Positions 54,366 to 63,807 of a DNA stretch of 64,000 nt are shown here, piece by piece. The DNA lies in assembly GCF_004792655.1 (NCBI RefSeq), contig NZ_SRZC01000011.1, positions 62,001 to 126,000 of the forward strand, read 5' to 3'. Numbering within the stretch: the first letter of the stretch is position 1; every line of letters begins with the position of its first letter. Origin of the DNA: Palleniella muris. Lineage in GTDB: Bacteria; Bacteroidota; Bacteroidia; Bacteroidales; Bacteroidaceae. The notes below the pieces were generated by a model. The model saw only the letters and a program-made list of their open reading frames with translations, did not search any database and was not told where the DNA came from. Position numbers and translations under genes: made by a program.

Positions 54366-55097
54366 ATGGGAAGAGCATTTGAATATCGCAAGGCCGCCAA
54401 GATGAAGCGTTGGGGCCACATGGCAAAGACTTTCACACGTCTGGGCAAACAGATTGCAATCGCAGTGAAGGCAGGCGGTCCGGAGCCGGAGACAAACCCA
54501 ACACTCCGTTCCATCATAGCTGTCTGCAAGCGTGAGAACATGCCGAAGGACAATATCGAGCGCGCCATCAAGAACGCTATGGGTAAGGACCAGTCTGACT
54601 ACAAGGAGGTGACATACGAGGGATACGGTCCTCACGGAATCGCTGTGTTTGTTGACACACTGACCGACAACACCACACGTACCGTGGCTGATGTGCGCTC
54701 TATCTTCAACAAGTTCTCAGGCAACCTTGGCACAACAGGCTCACTCAGCTTCCTGTTCGACCACAAGTGTGTGTTCACATTCAAGAAGCCTGAAGGTCTT
54801 GACATGGACGAGCTTATCCTCGAACTGATTGACTTCAATGTCGATGACGAGTTTGACGAGGAGTTCAATGAGGATACCAACGAGGACACAATCACTATCT
54901 ATGGTGACCCTAAGTCTTATGCCATGATTCAGAAGTTCCTTGAGGACAAGGGCTTTGAGGGAGTAGGTGGCGAGTTCACTTATATTCCTAACGACCTTAA
55001 GGAAGTCACTGACGAGCAGCGCGAGGTTATCGAGAAGATGGTTGAGCGACTCGAGGAGTTTGACGATGTTCAGACTGTGTACACAAATATGAAGTAG
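54366..55097 (+). CDS. YebC/PmpR family protein (TACO1-like)
   Basis: The 243-residue protein begins MGRAFEYRKAAKMKRWGHMAK and continues with NPTLRSIIAVCKRENMPKDNIERAIK, YEGYGPHGIAVFVDTLTDN in part and a GSLSFLFDHKCVF segment, all classic for YebC. Older annotations call these transcription regulators; recent work on the family links them to translation of proline-rich stretches. It is 51 bp downstream of pheT and likely co-transcribed. Confidence 0.96.
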   Translation: MGRAFEYRKAAKMKRWGHMAKTFTRLGKQIAIAVKAGGPEPETNPTLRSIIAVCKRENMPKDNIERAIKNAMGKDQSDYKEVTYEGYGPHGIAVFVDTLTDNTTRTVADVRSIFNKFSGNLGTTGSLSFLFDHKCVFTFKKPEGLDMDELILELIDFNVDDEFDEEFNEDTNEDTITIYGDPKSYAMIQKFLEDKGFEGVGGEFTYIPNDLKEVTDEQREVIEKMVERLEEFDDVQTVYTNMK

Positions 55098-55154
55098 GAA
55101 ATGACGAATGGAGCATCATTGCTCCACGTTGTTTGGATTACATAATTCCACCGC

Positions 55155-55198
55155 AGGTCTTGGCGTTTGCATGAAACACTTATGCAAACGTCAGGACT
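55155..55198 (+). promoter_or_regulatory. Hairpin upstream of the TSCPD gene
   Basis: AGGTCTTGGCGTTTGCAT pairs imperfectly with ATGCAAACGTCAGGACT around an 8-nt loop. It lies between yebC and the TSCPD gene and may be a terminator for the former or an attenuator for the latter; no long T-run follows. Confidence 0.45.
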
Positions 55199-55271
55199 TT
55201 GTAGGAAAATGCAGTGTGGTGATGTGAGTTTCCTGACATGCCACAAGAAAAGCAAGCATATAAAGAAGAAT

Positions 55272-55520
55272 ATGAAAACATTATCATTTCAGACACAAGG
55301 AACCTGTGCTAAGTTTATAAATGTCACTCTCACTGATGACGGGGTAGTGGAGGATGTTGAGTTTGCAGGCGGATGCAATGGCAATACGAAGGGAATCGCT
55401 TCACTTGTCCGTGGCATGAAGGCTGAAGATGTCATCAAGCGACTTGAAGGCATCACTTGCGGAATGAAGACGACAAGCTGCCCTAACCAGTTTGCACAGG
55501 CACTGAAGCAAATGCTGTAA
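55272..55520 (+). CDS. TSCPD-domain protein (TIGR03905 type)
   Basis: The 82-residue protein, MKTLSFQTQGTCAKFINVTL at the start, then FAGGCNGNTKGIASLVRGM and GITCGMKTTSCPNQFAQAL, matches the short TSCPD proteins, in which TSCPDQ and the other Cys form a possible metal site; the same domain closes some ribonucleotide reductases. I chose the ATG at 55272; the frame extends to 55167, but the upstream part has no family sequence. Function unknown. Confidence 0.88.
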   Translation: MKTLSFQTQGTCAKFINVTLTDDGVVEDVEFAGGCNGNTKGIASLVRGMKAEDVIKRLEGITCGMKTTSCPNQFAQALKQML

Positions 55521-55604
55521 TATTATAATAAGGTGATGCTGTATCGTCCGGATTCCCGGCTGTTGCGGATGAAACCTTTGTACATTTATTGTTCTGTTTG
55601 GAAT

Positions 55605-56015
55605 ATGAGGATACCATGTTTTGCTGTTATAATGGCGTGCGCCTTTCTTTCATCATGTCAAGAGAGCATAGAGGAACGCGCAGAGCGAGAGGCGAGGGAA
55701 TACACATTGAAATATTGCCCGACGCCTCCTCAGAATGATGTAATCACGGACAGCATTGTCTACCATAGTGCGACAAAGACATATTCCACGTACATGACAT
55801 TCACTGACAAACTTGATGATAAAGAGATGCTTGCCGGGCATAATGATGAGATTGTGGAAAGCATGTTGCAAATGGTGCGCTCAAATGCTGGTATGCAGGC
55901 ATATAAGGACGCTGGATTCTCTTTTGAATATGTCTGTCGTTCGCAAAAGACTCCGGGCACTATGCTTCTGCATGTCACATTCACACAGAAAGATTATAAT
56001 TCCTGTTCTGAATAA
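55605..56015 (+). CDS. Small lipoprotein of unknown function
   Basis: From the ATG at 55605 the product has 136 residues with a lipoprotein signal (RIPCFAVIMACAFLSSC, lipobox LSSC), an acidic helix (EERAEREAREYTLKYCPTP) and a mixed alpha/beta part (YSTYMTFTDKLDDKEM, FSFEYVCRSQ, LLHVTFTQKDY). It is probably inserted in a membrane by lipidation at the Cys. The frame is open from 55533. Its stop is 21 bp before the ferredoxin gene; I do not recognise the family. Confidence 0.7.
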   Translation: MRIPCFAVIMACAFLSSCQESIEERAEREAREYTLKYCPTPPQNDVITDSIVYHSATKTYSTYMTFTDKLDDKEMLAGHNDEIVESMLQMVRSNAGMQAYKDAGFSFEYVCRSQKTPGTMLLHVTFTQKDYNSCSE

Positions 56016-56036
56016 TACAACAATCATTATACACAG

Positions 56037-56861
56037 ATGATATTCACACTATCTTGCACAGGAAATACACGTTGGGCGGCAGATTTGCTGGCGCAGATGA
56101 CCAATGATAAGGTCGTCTCGATTCCCGATGCCGTTAATGGTGACTGCACTTATCGTATCCGTGCCGGAGAAAGGATAGGCTTTTGTCTGCCTGTCCATGG
56201 CTGGCGTCTTCAGCCATTGGTGCGTGATTTCATTGATAAAATGAGTTTCGTCACGCATGCTGACGAAGATAGTTTGCATAAGGGAACGCTTTCCCCATAT
56301 TGCTATTTCCTCATCACCTGTGGGGACAGCTGTGGGGAGTATGGTGAGCAGTTGGAGGCTGCCCTTGAAGTCAAAGGATTGAAAGTGAGGTCATGCTGCT
56401 CAATCATCATGCCGGAGTCTTATGTCGGTTTGCCGTTCATGGATGTCGATACAGACATCCGTGAGGCGGAAAAGAAGATGAATGCACGCAGCAAGGTGCT
56501 TGAGTTCGCAGACATCATAGCCGAGAACCGTTCTGTCCGAATGCCTTTGCATAGAGGAGCATTGCCACGTTTCTACAGCCGTGTGCTTGGCAAGTTCTTC
56601 TACAGGTTCCTCATTACCGACAAACGCTTCAAGGTCAATGCCGGAAAATGTATCGGTTGCGGAAAATGCCGGAATCATTGTCCGGTGGGCAACATGGCGA
56701 TGACTGACGGCAGACCGGAATGGCTTCATACAGGGAAATGCATGACGTGCATGGCATGCTACCACTATTGTCCAGAGAAGGCAATCTCTTTCTGGAAATT
56801 CACAAAGAGCAAAGGGCAATATTATTTTGACCATAACAAAAGAAGAGAGGGAAAACATTGA
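56037..56861 (+). CDS. EFR1-type flavodoxin/4Fe-4S ferredoxin protein
   Basis: The 274-residue protein joins a flavodoxin-like N-terminal half (about 1-150: LSCTGNTRWAADLLA with the FMN phosphate-type loop, FCLPVHGWRLQPLV) to a C-terminal pair of 4Fe-4S clusters (CIGCGKCRNHCPVG near 202 and CMTCMACYHYCPEKAI near 231). This matches the EFR1 family. It likely transfers electrons in anaerobic metabolism; partners are unknown. It is followed by about 230 bp without a gene. Confidence 0.92.
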   Translation: MIFTLSCTGNTRWAADLLAQMTNDKVVSIPDAVNGDCTYRIRAGERIGFCLPVHGWRLQPLVRDFIDKMSFVTHADEDSLHKGTLSPYCYFLITCGDSCGEYGEQLEAALEVKGLKVRSCCSIIMPESYVGLPFMDVDTDIREAEKKMNARSKVLEFADIIAENRSVRMPLHRGALPRFYSRVLGKFFYRFLITDKRFKVNAGKCIGCGKCRNHCPVGNMAMTDGRPEWLHTGKCMTCMACYHYCPEKAISFWKFTKSKGQYYFDHNKRREGKH

Positions 56862-57023
56862 TAGCCATGCGTTTATGATTTTTGTCAATGGTGCTGTGCT
56901 GTTCTTTTTGCAAACTCATGTGTGGAGCATGGCAAAACTGTTGTCAAACTTTATTCTCATATAGATGTATGTCAATTTTCGCTTGCAATACTGAAAGAAT
57001 TATCCAAAAACAACATGGACATG

Positions 57024-57054
57024 TTTGGATTTAAGGATTTTTTTATTATCTTTG
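57024..57054 (+). promoter_or_regulatory. Promoter of the glycogen operon
   Basis: TTTG at 57024-57027, 19 nt, TATCTTTG at 57047-57054, 44 bp before the glycogen synthase ATG. It would drive both glycogen genes, since they are 17 bp apart. Confidence 0.7.
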
Positions 57055-57097
57055 CATTGAAAAATATTAGTAGAGAATACAAGTTCAGATCAGAATA

Positions 57098-58750
57098 ATG
57101 GAAAAGAAAATGTTGTTTCCGGATTATATATTTGAGTCAAGCTGGGAAGTTTGCAATAAGGTAGGAGGTATTTATACTGTACTCTCCACACGAGCAAAGA
57201 CACTAACTGACATTATCCGTGACCGTCTTATATTTATAGGGCCTGACTGCTGGGGAGAAAAGCAGTCGCCATATTTCAGACCGGACAGTTCACTCCTTGA
57301 GAATTGGGAGAAGAAAGCTAATGCTGAAGGGCTGAAAGTCAAGGTGGGACGATGGGATATTCCGGGAAAACCTATAGCTGTTCTTGTTGATTTTAAACCG
57401 TATTTCGACAAGAAGAATGAAATATATACAAGCCTTTGGGAAAAATATCAGGTGGATTCTCTCCATGCTTATGGTGATTATGATGAAGCCTCTATGTTTT
57501 CGTATGCAGCAGGTCTTGTAGTTGAAAATCTGTATTATTACCTTAATCTGGCACCTCAGAAAGTCATCTATCATGCCAATGAATGGATGACGGGTCTCGG
57601 TATGCTGTATGTTAAGGACAAACTTCCGAAGGTAGGCACAATATGGACGACACATGCGACATCAATCGGTCGTTCCATAGCAGGCAACAACAAACCTCTT
57701 TATGACTATCTCTGGTGCTATAACGGTGACCAGATGGCGGAGGAACTTAACATTCAGTCAAAGCATTCCATTGAGAAGCAGACGGCATTCAATGCCGATG
57801 CTTTCACGACAGTGTCCGACATCACTGCCACGGAATGCCATGAACTCATAGGGAAGCCTGTCGATGTTGTGCTCCCAAATGGCTTTGAGAATGACTTTGT
57901 GCCGAAAGGGGCAACATTCACCAAGAAGCGCAAGGAAGCAAGAAAGAAGATTCTCCGCCTTGCAAACTGTCTTGTAGGACGTGAGTTCGGCGATGATACC
58001 CTGATTGTAGGTACAAGTGGACGATATGAGTTCCGCAACAAGGGCATCGATGTCTTCACGGAAGCCATGAACCGTCTGTTGCGTGACGACAGACTGGAGA
58101 AGCAGGTGATAGCACTCATCGAGGTTCCGGCATGGGTCGGCAGTCCGCGTGAGGACTTGAAAGAGCGTTACTTGTCAGGCAAGACCTTTGACACTCCGCT
58201 GGAATTCCCAATGGTAACCCACTGGCTTAATGACATGTCCCATGACAATGTCATTGACATGATGAAATATCTTAATATGTGGAACCGTAAGGAGGACAAG
58301 GTTGTCGTTATTTTCATTCCTTGTTATCTTAATGGTGATGACGGTATCATCAATACACCTTATTATGATGTAATCATCGGCAAGGATTTGTCCGTCTATC
58401 CTTCTTACTATGAGCCTTGGGGATACACTCCATTGGAGTCCGTGGCATTCAAGGTACCGTGCATAACCACAGACCTTGCCGGTTTCGGAGTATGGGCAAA
58501 CACAATAAAGGGAGCTTATTCGGAGATAGAAGACGGTGTGAAGACCATCCACCGTACAGACTACAACTATTCGGAAGTTGTTGACGTTATAAAGGATACT
58601 ATCGTGAAATTCTCCAAGATGTCCGAAGCTCAGGTGAAGAAAGCCAGGGCAAATGCCGACAAACTCTCCAAGAAGGCTCTTTGGAATGAATTCATTGGAT
58701 ACTATCGCAAAGCGTATGACATTGCATTAACCAAAGCTAACAAAAGATAA
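57098..58750 (+). CDS. Glycogen synthase, eukaryote-like GT3 type
   Basis: The 550-residue protein starts [22 protein letters not shown], the sequence hallmark of GT3 (animal/fungal type) glycogen synthases, and not the KVGGLGDV of bacterial GT5 GlgA. Further GT3 features are [53 protein letters not shown] in part, and [16 protein letters not shown], with the retaining E-x7-E type motif near 440. It elongates alpha-1,4-glucan, probably from UDP-glucose. It forms an operon with the phosphorylase gene. Confidence 0.92.
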   Translation: MEKKMLFPDYIFESSWEVCNKVGGIYTVLSTRAKTLTDIIRDRLIFIGPDCWGEKQSPYFRPDSSLLENWEKKANAEGLKVKVGRWDIPGKPIAVLVDFKPYFDKKNEIYTSLWEKYQVDSLHAYGDYDEASMFSYAAGLVVENLYYYLNLAPQKVIYHANEWMTGLGMLYVKDKLPKVGTIWTTHATSIGRSIAGNNKPLYDYLWCYNGDQMAEELNIQSKHSIEKQTAFNADAFTTVSDITATECHELIGKPVDVVLPNGFENDFVPKGATFTKKRKEARKKILRLANCLVGREFGDDTLIVGTSGRYEFRNKGIDVFTEAMNRLLRDDRLEKQVIALIEVPAWVGSPREDLKERYLSGKTFDTPLEFPMVTHWLNDMSHDNVIDMMKYLNMWNRKEDKVVVIFIPCYLNGDDGIINTPYYDVIIGKDLSVYPSYYEPWGYTPLESVAFKVPCITTDLAGFGVWANTIKGAYSEIEDGVKTIHRTDYNYSEVVDVIKDTIVKFSKMSEAQVKKARANADKLSKKALWNEFIGYYRKAYDIALTKANKR

Positions 58751-58767
58751 AACAAATACACCAAACA

Positions 58768-61329
58768 ATGAAAATCAAAGCAAATTACGTAAATGCTCCG
58801 GTTTGGAAGGAACTGGCTATCAAGTCAACCCTTCCTCAGGAGTTAGAGTGTCTTGACGAGATTGCACACAATCTCTGGTGGTCATGGAACTATGAGGCAC
58901 GTGACCTGTGGCGTTCACTTGACCGCGACCTTTTTGAAAAGGTAGGCGAGAACCCTGTGGCTCTCCTTGAGAAACTCCCTTATGAGCGCAAGGAAGAGTG
59001 TGCCAAGGATAAGGAAATCATGAAGAAGGTGAAGAACGTTGACAAGCTCTTCAAGGAGTACATGGCGCAGCCTGTTGACAAGAGCCGTCCTTCTGTTGCT
59101 TACTTCTGCATGGAGTATGGTATCTCACAGGTACTTAAGATTTATTCCGGTGGTCTCGGTATGCTTGCCGGCGACTATGTCAAGGAGGCTTCCGACTCTA
59201 ACGTTGACATGTGTGCTGTGGGCTTCCTTTATCGTTACGGCTATTTCAAGCAGTCAATCTCTATGGAGGGTGACCAGATTGCAAACTACGACGCACAGAA
59301 CTTCAACTCTCTCCCTGTAGTGCGCACTCTCGACCCTGCCACAGGTGAGCCTCTCGTTGTTGACGTTCCTTACACCAACTATATGGTTCACGCTTCCGTA
59401 TGGACAGCAAACGTTGGACGTGTGAAACTGTATCTCCTTGATACTGACAACGAGATGAACTCCGAGTTCGACCGCCCAATCACTCACGCACTCTATGGTG
59501 GCGACTGGGAGAACCGTCTGAAGCAGGAGATTCTCCTCGGTATCGGTGGTATGCTGACACTGAAGAAGCTCGGCATAAAGAAGGACATCTACCACTGCAA
59601 CGAGGGACACGCTGCACTCTGCAATCTCCAGCGCCTTATCGACTATATCCACGAGGGACTCACATTCAATCAGGCAATAGAGCTTGTACGCGCTTCAGGT
59701 CTCTATACATGCCACACTCCGGTGCCTGCAGGTCACGACTATTTTGACAAAGACCTCTTCGGCAAATACATGAGCGGCTATCCACAGCAGCTCGGCATCT
59801 CTTGGGATGAGTTCATCGGTATGGGACGCACAAACCCTGATGACCATAATGAGAAGTTCTCTATGTCAACATTCGCACTCAACACTTGCCAGGAATCAAA
59901 CGGTGTGTCAAAGCTCCACGGATGGGTGTCACAGAAGATGTTCGCTCCTACATGGGCAGGCTACTGGCCTGAGGAGAACCATATCGGCTACGTGACCAAC
60001 GGCGTTCACTTCCCTACATGGTGTGCGACAGAGATGCGCAAGATTTACGCCAAGTACTTCGACAAGAACCACCTCAATGACCAGTCCAACGAGTCTATCT
60101 GGCACGGCATCTACAACTGTCCTGACGAGGAACTCTGGGCAACACGCATGGAGCTGAAGAACAAGCTCGCTGACTACATCAAGATTAAGTTCAAGGACGT
60201 ATGGCTCCGCAACCAGGGCGACCCAGCACGCGTTGTCTCACTCCTCAACAAGATCAACCCTAACGGACTGACAATCGGCTTCTGCCGCCGCTTCGCAACA
60301 TACAAGCGTGCTCACCTCCTGTTCACTGACCTTGAGCGTCTCTCTAAGATTGTCAACAATCCGGAGCACCCTGTGACATTCCTCTTCGCAGGAAAGGCTC
60401 ACCCTGCTGACGGTGGCGGTCAGGGACTCATCAAGCGCATCTACGAGATTTCACAGCGTCCTGAGTTCCTCGGCAAGATTATCTTCCTTGAGGACTACGA
60501 CCAGCAGCTCGCACGCCGCCTTGTTTCAGGATGCGACATCTGGATGAACACTCCTACACGTCCTCTCGAGGCTTCCGGAACTTCCGGCGAGAAGGCTGAG
60601 ATGAACGGTGTTGTCAACCTCTCTGTCCTTGACGGATGGTGGGTGGAAGGCTACCGCGAGGGTGCAGGATGGGCTCTTCCTGAGAAGCGTACATACCAGA
60701 ACCAGGGCTACCAGGATCAGCTTGACGCTGCAACAATCTACAATATGCTTGAGAACGAGATTGTGCCTCTCTACTACAACAAGGACGAGAAGGGCATCTC
60801 TGCAGGCTGGATGCAGGTTGTCAAGAACTCTATAGCTACAATCGCTCCTCACTACACAATGAAGCGTCAGCTTGACGACTACTATGACCGCTTCTACACA
60901 AAGCAGGCACAGCGTTTCGCAGAACTTGCAAAGGACGACAACAAGGTTGCCAAGGAACTCGCATCATGGAAGGAGACAGTGGCACAGCGTTGGGACAGCA
61001 TCTATGTTGTTTCCAATGAGTCAAACCTCACAGAGGGTGTTGCGACAGGCAAGGAAATGAACATCAAGTTTGTCATTGACGAGCAGGGACTCAACAATGC
61101 AGTAGGAGTGGAGCTTGTAATCCTGAAGAATGATATGGCGGATACTGACCGTGAAATCAAGCGCATCGTTCCATTTGAGGTGACAAAGGTGGAAGGCAAC
61201 CTCTACACATTCGAGGCTCACTACACACCGTCACAGGCAGGTGCTTACAAGACAGCCGTTCGTATGTATCCTAAGAACGACCTCCTCCCACACCGTTGCG
61301 ATTTCGCATACATCAAGTGGATTGGATAA
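58768..61329 (+). CDS. glgP: Alpha-glucan phosphorylase
   Basis: The 853-residue protein matches the shorter GT35 phosphorylase subgroup (TIGR02094): an N-terminal domain with [17 protein letters not shown], then [31 protein letters not shown] sequence [26 protein letters not shown], and the PLP-site [25 protein letters not shown] in shortened form (Lys in GEKAEMNG, near 610). It releases glucose-1-phosphate from glycogen. Codon use is strongly biased, suggesting high expression. A terminator follows 37 bp after the stop. Confidence 0.96.
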   Translation: MKIKANYVNAPVWKELAIKSTLPQELECLDEIAHNLWWSWNYEARDLWRSLDRDLFEKVGENPVALLEKLPYERKEECAKDKEIMKKVKNVDKLFKEYMAQPVDKSRPSVAYFCMEYGISQVLKIYSGGLGMLAGDYVKEASDSNVDMCAVGFLYRYGYFKQSISMEGDQIANYDAQNFNSLPVVRTLDPATGEPLVVDVPYTNYMVHASVWTANVGRVKLYLLDTDNEMNSEFDRPITHALYGGDWENRLKQEILLGIGGMLTLKKLGIKKDIYHCNEGHAALCNLQRLIDYIHEGLTFNQAIELVRASGLYTCHTPVPAGHDYFDKDLFGKYMSGYPQQLGISWDEFIGMGRTNPDDHNEKFSMSTFALNTCQESNGVSKLHGWVSQKMFAPTWAGYWPEENHIGYVTNGVHFPTWCATEMRKIYAKYFDKNHLNDQSNESIWHGIYNCPDEELWATRMELKNKLADYIKIKFKDVWLRNQGDPARVVSLLNKINPNGLTIGFCRRFATYKRAHLLFTDLERLSKIVNNPEHPVTFLFAGKAHPADGGGQGLIKRIYEISQRPEFLGKIIFLEDYDQQLARRLVSGCDIWMNTPTRPLEASGTSGEKAEMNGVVNLSVLDGWWVEGYREGAGWALPEKRTYQNQGYQDQLDAATIYNMLENEIVPLYYNKDEKGISAGWMQVVKNSIATIAPHYTMKRQLDDYYDRFYTKQAQRFAELAKDDNKVAKELASWKETVAQRWDSIYVVSNESNLTEGVATGKEMNIKFVIDEQGLNNAVGVELVILKNDMADTDREIKRIVPFEVTKVEGNLYTFEAHYTPSQAGAYKTAVRMYPKNDLLPHRCDFAYIKWIG

Positions 61330-61366
61330 ATCAATGCTGATACAGATTCCAGTCTGATAAACCTCA

Positions 61367-61409
61367 AATATCCCCGTCGGTAATTACTATGCCGGCGGGG
61401 ATATTTTTG
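61367..61409 (+). terminator. Terminator of the glycogen operon
   Basis: AATATCCCCGTCGG pairs with CCGGCGGGGATATT around an 11-nt loop and is followed by TTTTGTT. Confidence 0.9.
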
Positions 61410-61471
61410 TTACATTTGTTTTGATGTAAATCAAACTATTCGCAGGGGAAATCAGAATTTTTCCATTAATA

Positions 61472-61503
61472 TTTGCGAGATTCAGAAAAAGTCAGTACCT
61501 TTG
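61472..61503 (+). promoter_or_regulatory. Promoter of the tRNA-Arg cluster
   Basis: TTTG at 61472-61475, 20 nt, TACCTTTG at 61496-61503, 31 bp before the first tRNA. Confidence 0.75.
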
Positions 61504-61534
61504 CATCCGCATTTGAGAAACAATGCTTGGTTAT

Positions 61535-61608
61535 GGCTCCTTAGCTCAACTGAATAGAGCATCTGACTACGGATCAGAAGGTTGCAGGTTTGAATCCTGC
61601 AGGAGTCA
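61535..61608 (+). tRNA. tRNA-Arg (ACG), copy 1
   Basis: A 74-nt cloverleaf: acceptor GGCTCCT pairs with AGGAGTC, D arm TAGCTCAACTGAATAGAGC-type, anticodon stem TCTGA/TCAGA with loop CTACGGA (anticodon ACG, read as ICG), T arm GCAGG-TTTGAAT-CCTGC. CCA is not encoded. Reads CGU, CGC and CGA codons. Confidence 0.97.
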
Positions 61609-61639
61609 CAAAAGCAAAGGGAATCAAAGCCAGAATGAT

Positions 61640-61713
61640 GGCTCCTTAGCTCAACTGAATAGAGCATCTGACTACGGATCAGAAGGTTGCAGGTTTGAAT
61701 CCTGCAGGAGTCA
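61640..61713 (+). tRNA. tRNA-Arg (ACG), copy 2
   Basis: Identical in sequence to the first copy, starting exactly 105 bp later. The 31-nt spacer before it is identical to that before copy 3. Confidence 0.97.
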
Positions 61714-61744
61714 CAAAAGCAAAGGGAATCAAAGCCAGAATGAT

Positions 61745-61818
61745 GGCTCCTTAGCTCAACTGAATAGAGCATCTGACTACGGATCAGAAGGTTGCAGGTT
61801 TGAATCCTGCAGGAGTCA
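61745..61818 (+). tRNA. tRNA-Arg (ACG), copy 3
   Basis: Identical to copies 1 and 2 and again 105 bp further on. After it the sequence departs from the repeat and runs into a terminator. Confidence 0.97.
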
Positions 61819-61823
61819 CAACG

Positions 61824-61860
61824 AACAGGATAGACACTCAAGTCTATCCTGTTTTGTTTT
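61824..61860 (+). terminator. Terminator of the tRNA-Arg cluster
   Basis: AACAGGATAGAC pairs perfectly with its complement (61842-61853) around a 6-nt loop, then TTGTTTTA. Confidence 0.9.
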
Positions 61861-61952
61861 ATATATATGCCTTTGAAATCTCCTGCCGCCGGCTTTTTGT
61901 TTTGCATAATGCCGTTCCTTGGGGCATTGATTATTTTTAATTCTATAAGACT

Positions 61953-62348
61953 ATGAGCGACAACGGAATGAAAAATGGAACGGAAGACAAAATTGTGTAT
62001 GCTTTGTGTGTCATTTTGGGGCTTTATTGTGTTTACTTGTACGTGACGAACCATAAAGCACATGAAGGAAACCTTGATAAAAATACCGCTCCCCGTACCT
62101 CCATGCCGTATCACCAAAGCTTTCCTGCGCCGGAGAATAGGGAGTATGACCGTGAGGCTTCGGAGAGAGTCTATAAGGCACTGTCCGGCGGTACAAGTGA
62201 AGCCGACATTTTCAATGAACATCTCGATGACTATCTTGAAGACCCGGAGGATGAAATAACCTTTCCTTCCGAAATCTATGATACGCAGATAGACGATGAG
62301 GAAGATATCTTGTGCTCAGAGCCACTACGGAGTCTCCTGGCTTCTTAG
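61953..62348 (+). CDS. Single-pass membrane protein of unknown function, possibly broken at its end
   Basis: The 131-residue product has one membrane segment (IVYALCVILGLYCVYLYV, about 14-31), followed by a hydrophilic, acidic stretch (EYDREASERVYKALSGG, YLEDPEDEITFPSE, DDEEDIL). I do not recognise it. The last 10 residues (after EEDIL) are read in a different frame from the GIY-YIG fragment that follows and may be an accident of a junction near 62312. Confidence 0.55.
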   Translation: MSDNGMKNGTEDKIVYALCVILGLYCVYLYVTNHKAHEGNLDKNTAPRTSMPYHQSFPAPENREYDREASERVYKALSGGTSEADIFNEHLDDYLEDPEDEITFPSEIYDTQIDDEEDILCSEPLRSLLAS

Positions 62349-62698
62349 AGGTAGGGACAGGAGGCTTCTTTAAGGAACAAGACCCGAATGTTGCGGTAGA
62401 AGAACTACAAGAAAAATGGGTTGATGGCTCTCATGTTATGTACATCGGAAAGACAGGAGGGAAGGAAGGGAAAGCTACTTTGAAATCGCGCTTGAAGCAA
62501 TATTTTGGATTTGGTGCAGGAAAAGCGGTAGGTCATAGAGGTGGACGATATATTTGGCAGTTGTCAGACTCCCGTTCCTTGGTTGTCTGCTGGAAAATAT
62601 TGCATGATGAAGAGCCACGTGATGTGGAAGCACGAATGATTCAAGACTTTAAGCGTGAACATAACGGACAACGTCCTTTTGCCAATCTGCAAGAGTGA
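62312..62698 (+). pseudogene. GIY-YIG nuclease-like fragment
   Basis: The frame, open from about 62300 with a GTG at 62312, encodes SPGFLEVGTGGFFKEQDPNV, then VMYIGKTGGKEGKATLKSRL and later ARMIQDFKREHNGQRPFANL. VMYIGKT is the GIY-YIG-type core with Arg on the next helix, and the closing N matches family sequences. No ribosome binding site or separate start precedes it, and the junction with the upstream membrane-protein frame looks secondary. It may be the intact domain lacking its N-terminal end, or a short functional protein started from GTG. Confidence 0.55.
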
Positions 62699-62883
62699 AA
62701 TTTATTTATGCTGGTAAACCATACACACCGTTTTACGGTGCTGTGGTTGAGATAAATTTGTCCGTAGAATAGTTGTGAAATTATGGGCAGATTTCTGAAA
62801 AAACAATAAAATATCAGGCGATGATGTATTTCTTTCGGCAAATAATGCTACCTTTACCGCACTTAACCAAAAAAGAAAATATT

Positions 62884-63591
62884 ATGTGCAAGAATGAAGG
62901 AATCATCCGGTCGGCAATACTCGCAGTGAGTATAGTCGTGTTAGGCCTTTCTATCAAGGCGGGTATCGACAATTATGCGGAGAAAGACAGGACGGTTACT
63001 GTCAAGGGACTTGCCGAGAAAGAGGTGGCGGCGGACAAGGTGACATGGCCTATCCCGACAAAAGAGTTGGGCAATGACCTGCCGGAACTCTACAGCCGTA
63101 TCAATGCCACGACAAGCAAAGTGACGGCATTCCTGAAGCAAAACGGTGTGAAGGACAGCGAGATAAGTGTCAATGCTCCTGTCGTCATAGACCTTAATGC
63201 CGACCAGTACCGTACAAACACCAATGGCTACCGTTACAATGTCACATCCGTCATCACTGTGACATCAAACAATGTGAAACTTGTGCGTGGCATCATGGCA
63301 CGTCAGGGCGAACTCCTGAAGCAAGGTGTGGCAATCGTTGACGGCGGATACCAGAACACAGTGCAGTATGAATATGTGGCATTCCAGCAGATGAAGCCGA
63401 AGATGATGCAGGAAGCGATAAAGAATGCGCGCCTTACGGCAGAGCAGTTTGCGGAGAACAGCAACAGCTCAATAGGCAAAATCCATACAGCAGGGCAGGG
63501 ACAGTTCTCCATAGAGGACCGTGACCAAAACACTCCTTACATAAAGAAAGTGCGTGTGGTCACAACTGTAACCTACACACTGGAAGATTGA
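62884..63591 (+). CDS. SIMPL-domain (DUF541) periplasmic protein
   Basis: From the ATG at 62884 the product has 235 residues: an N-terminal signal or anchor (SAILAVSIVVLGLSIKAGI) and a SIMPL/DUF541 domain with RTVTVKGLAEKEVAADKVTWPI, LKQNGVKDSEISVN, VTSVITVTSNNVKLVR and the closing VRVVTTVTYTLED. The upstream frame to 62821 looks like leader. SIMPL proteins (for example YggE) are linked with oxidative stress tolerance; the mechanism is not clear. No neighbouring partner. Confidence 0.92.
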   Translation: MCKNEGIIRSAILAVSIVVLGLSIKAGIDNYAEKDRTVTVKGLAEKEVAADKVTWPIPTKELGNDLPELYSRINATTSKVTAFLKQNGVKDSEISVNAPVVIDLNADQYRTNTNGYRYNVTSVITVTSNNVKLVRGIMARQGELLKQGVAIVDGGYQNTVQYEYVAFQQMKPKMMQEAIKNARLTAEQFAENSNSSIGKIHTAGQGQFSIEDRDQNTPYIKKVRVVTTVTYTLED

Positions 63592-63611
63592 CTTGTATGT
63601 TTCTAAAAATC

Positions 63612-63743
63612 AATCTATTATAAATGCAAAAACAAAGTGTTATCTTTTGAGGGATAAAAGGTAACACTTTCTATGGTAAAAGGTGGCACTTTACAATGCA
63701 AAGGGTAACACTTTGTTTTGTGGGGTGTCACCTTTTGCTGTTG
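63612..63743 (+). repeat. 22-bp-period array with leader unit
   Basis: Five units start at 63634, 63656, 63678, 63700 and 63722, all 22 bp apart. Their consensus AAAAGGTAACACTTT is shared with the array at 30308-30395. The preceding 22 bp (63612-63633) contain TTATAAATG, ending 8 bp before the first unit, as in the other array. The array begins 20 bp after the SIMPL stop codon. Confidence 0.85.
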
Positions 63744-63807
63744 CAAAAATAATTGCATGAACAGTCAACCGGTAAGTGCAATTGTGGTTACAAAGTTATA
63801 CATTAAC

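Noticed and set aside
61535..61818. Repeated 105-bp units as a possible CRISPR array
   Set aside because: The units are complete tRNA genes with identical spacers, so neither repeat length nor spacer diversity fits.
61482..62222. 246-codon minus-strand frame over the tRNA genes
   Set aside because: Its repeated peptide is simply the complement of the three tRNA genes.
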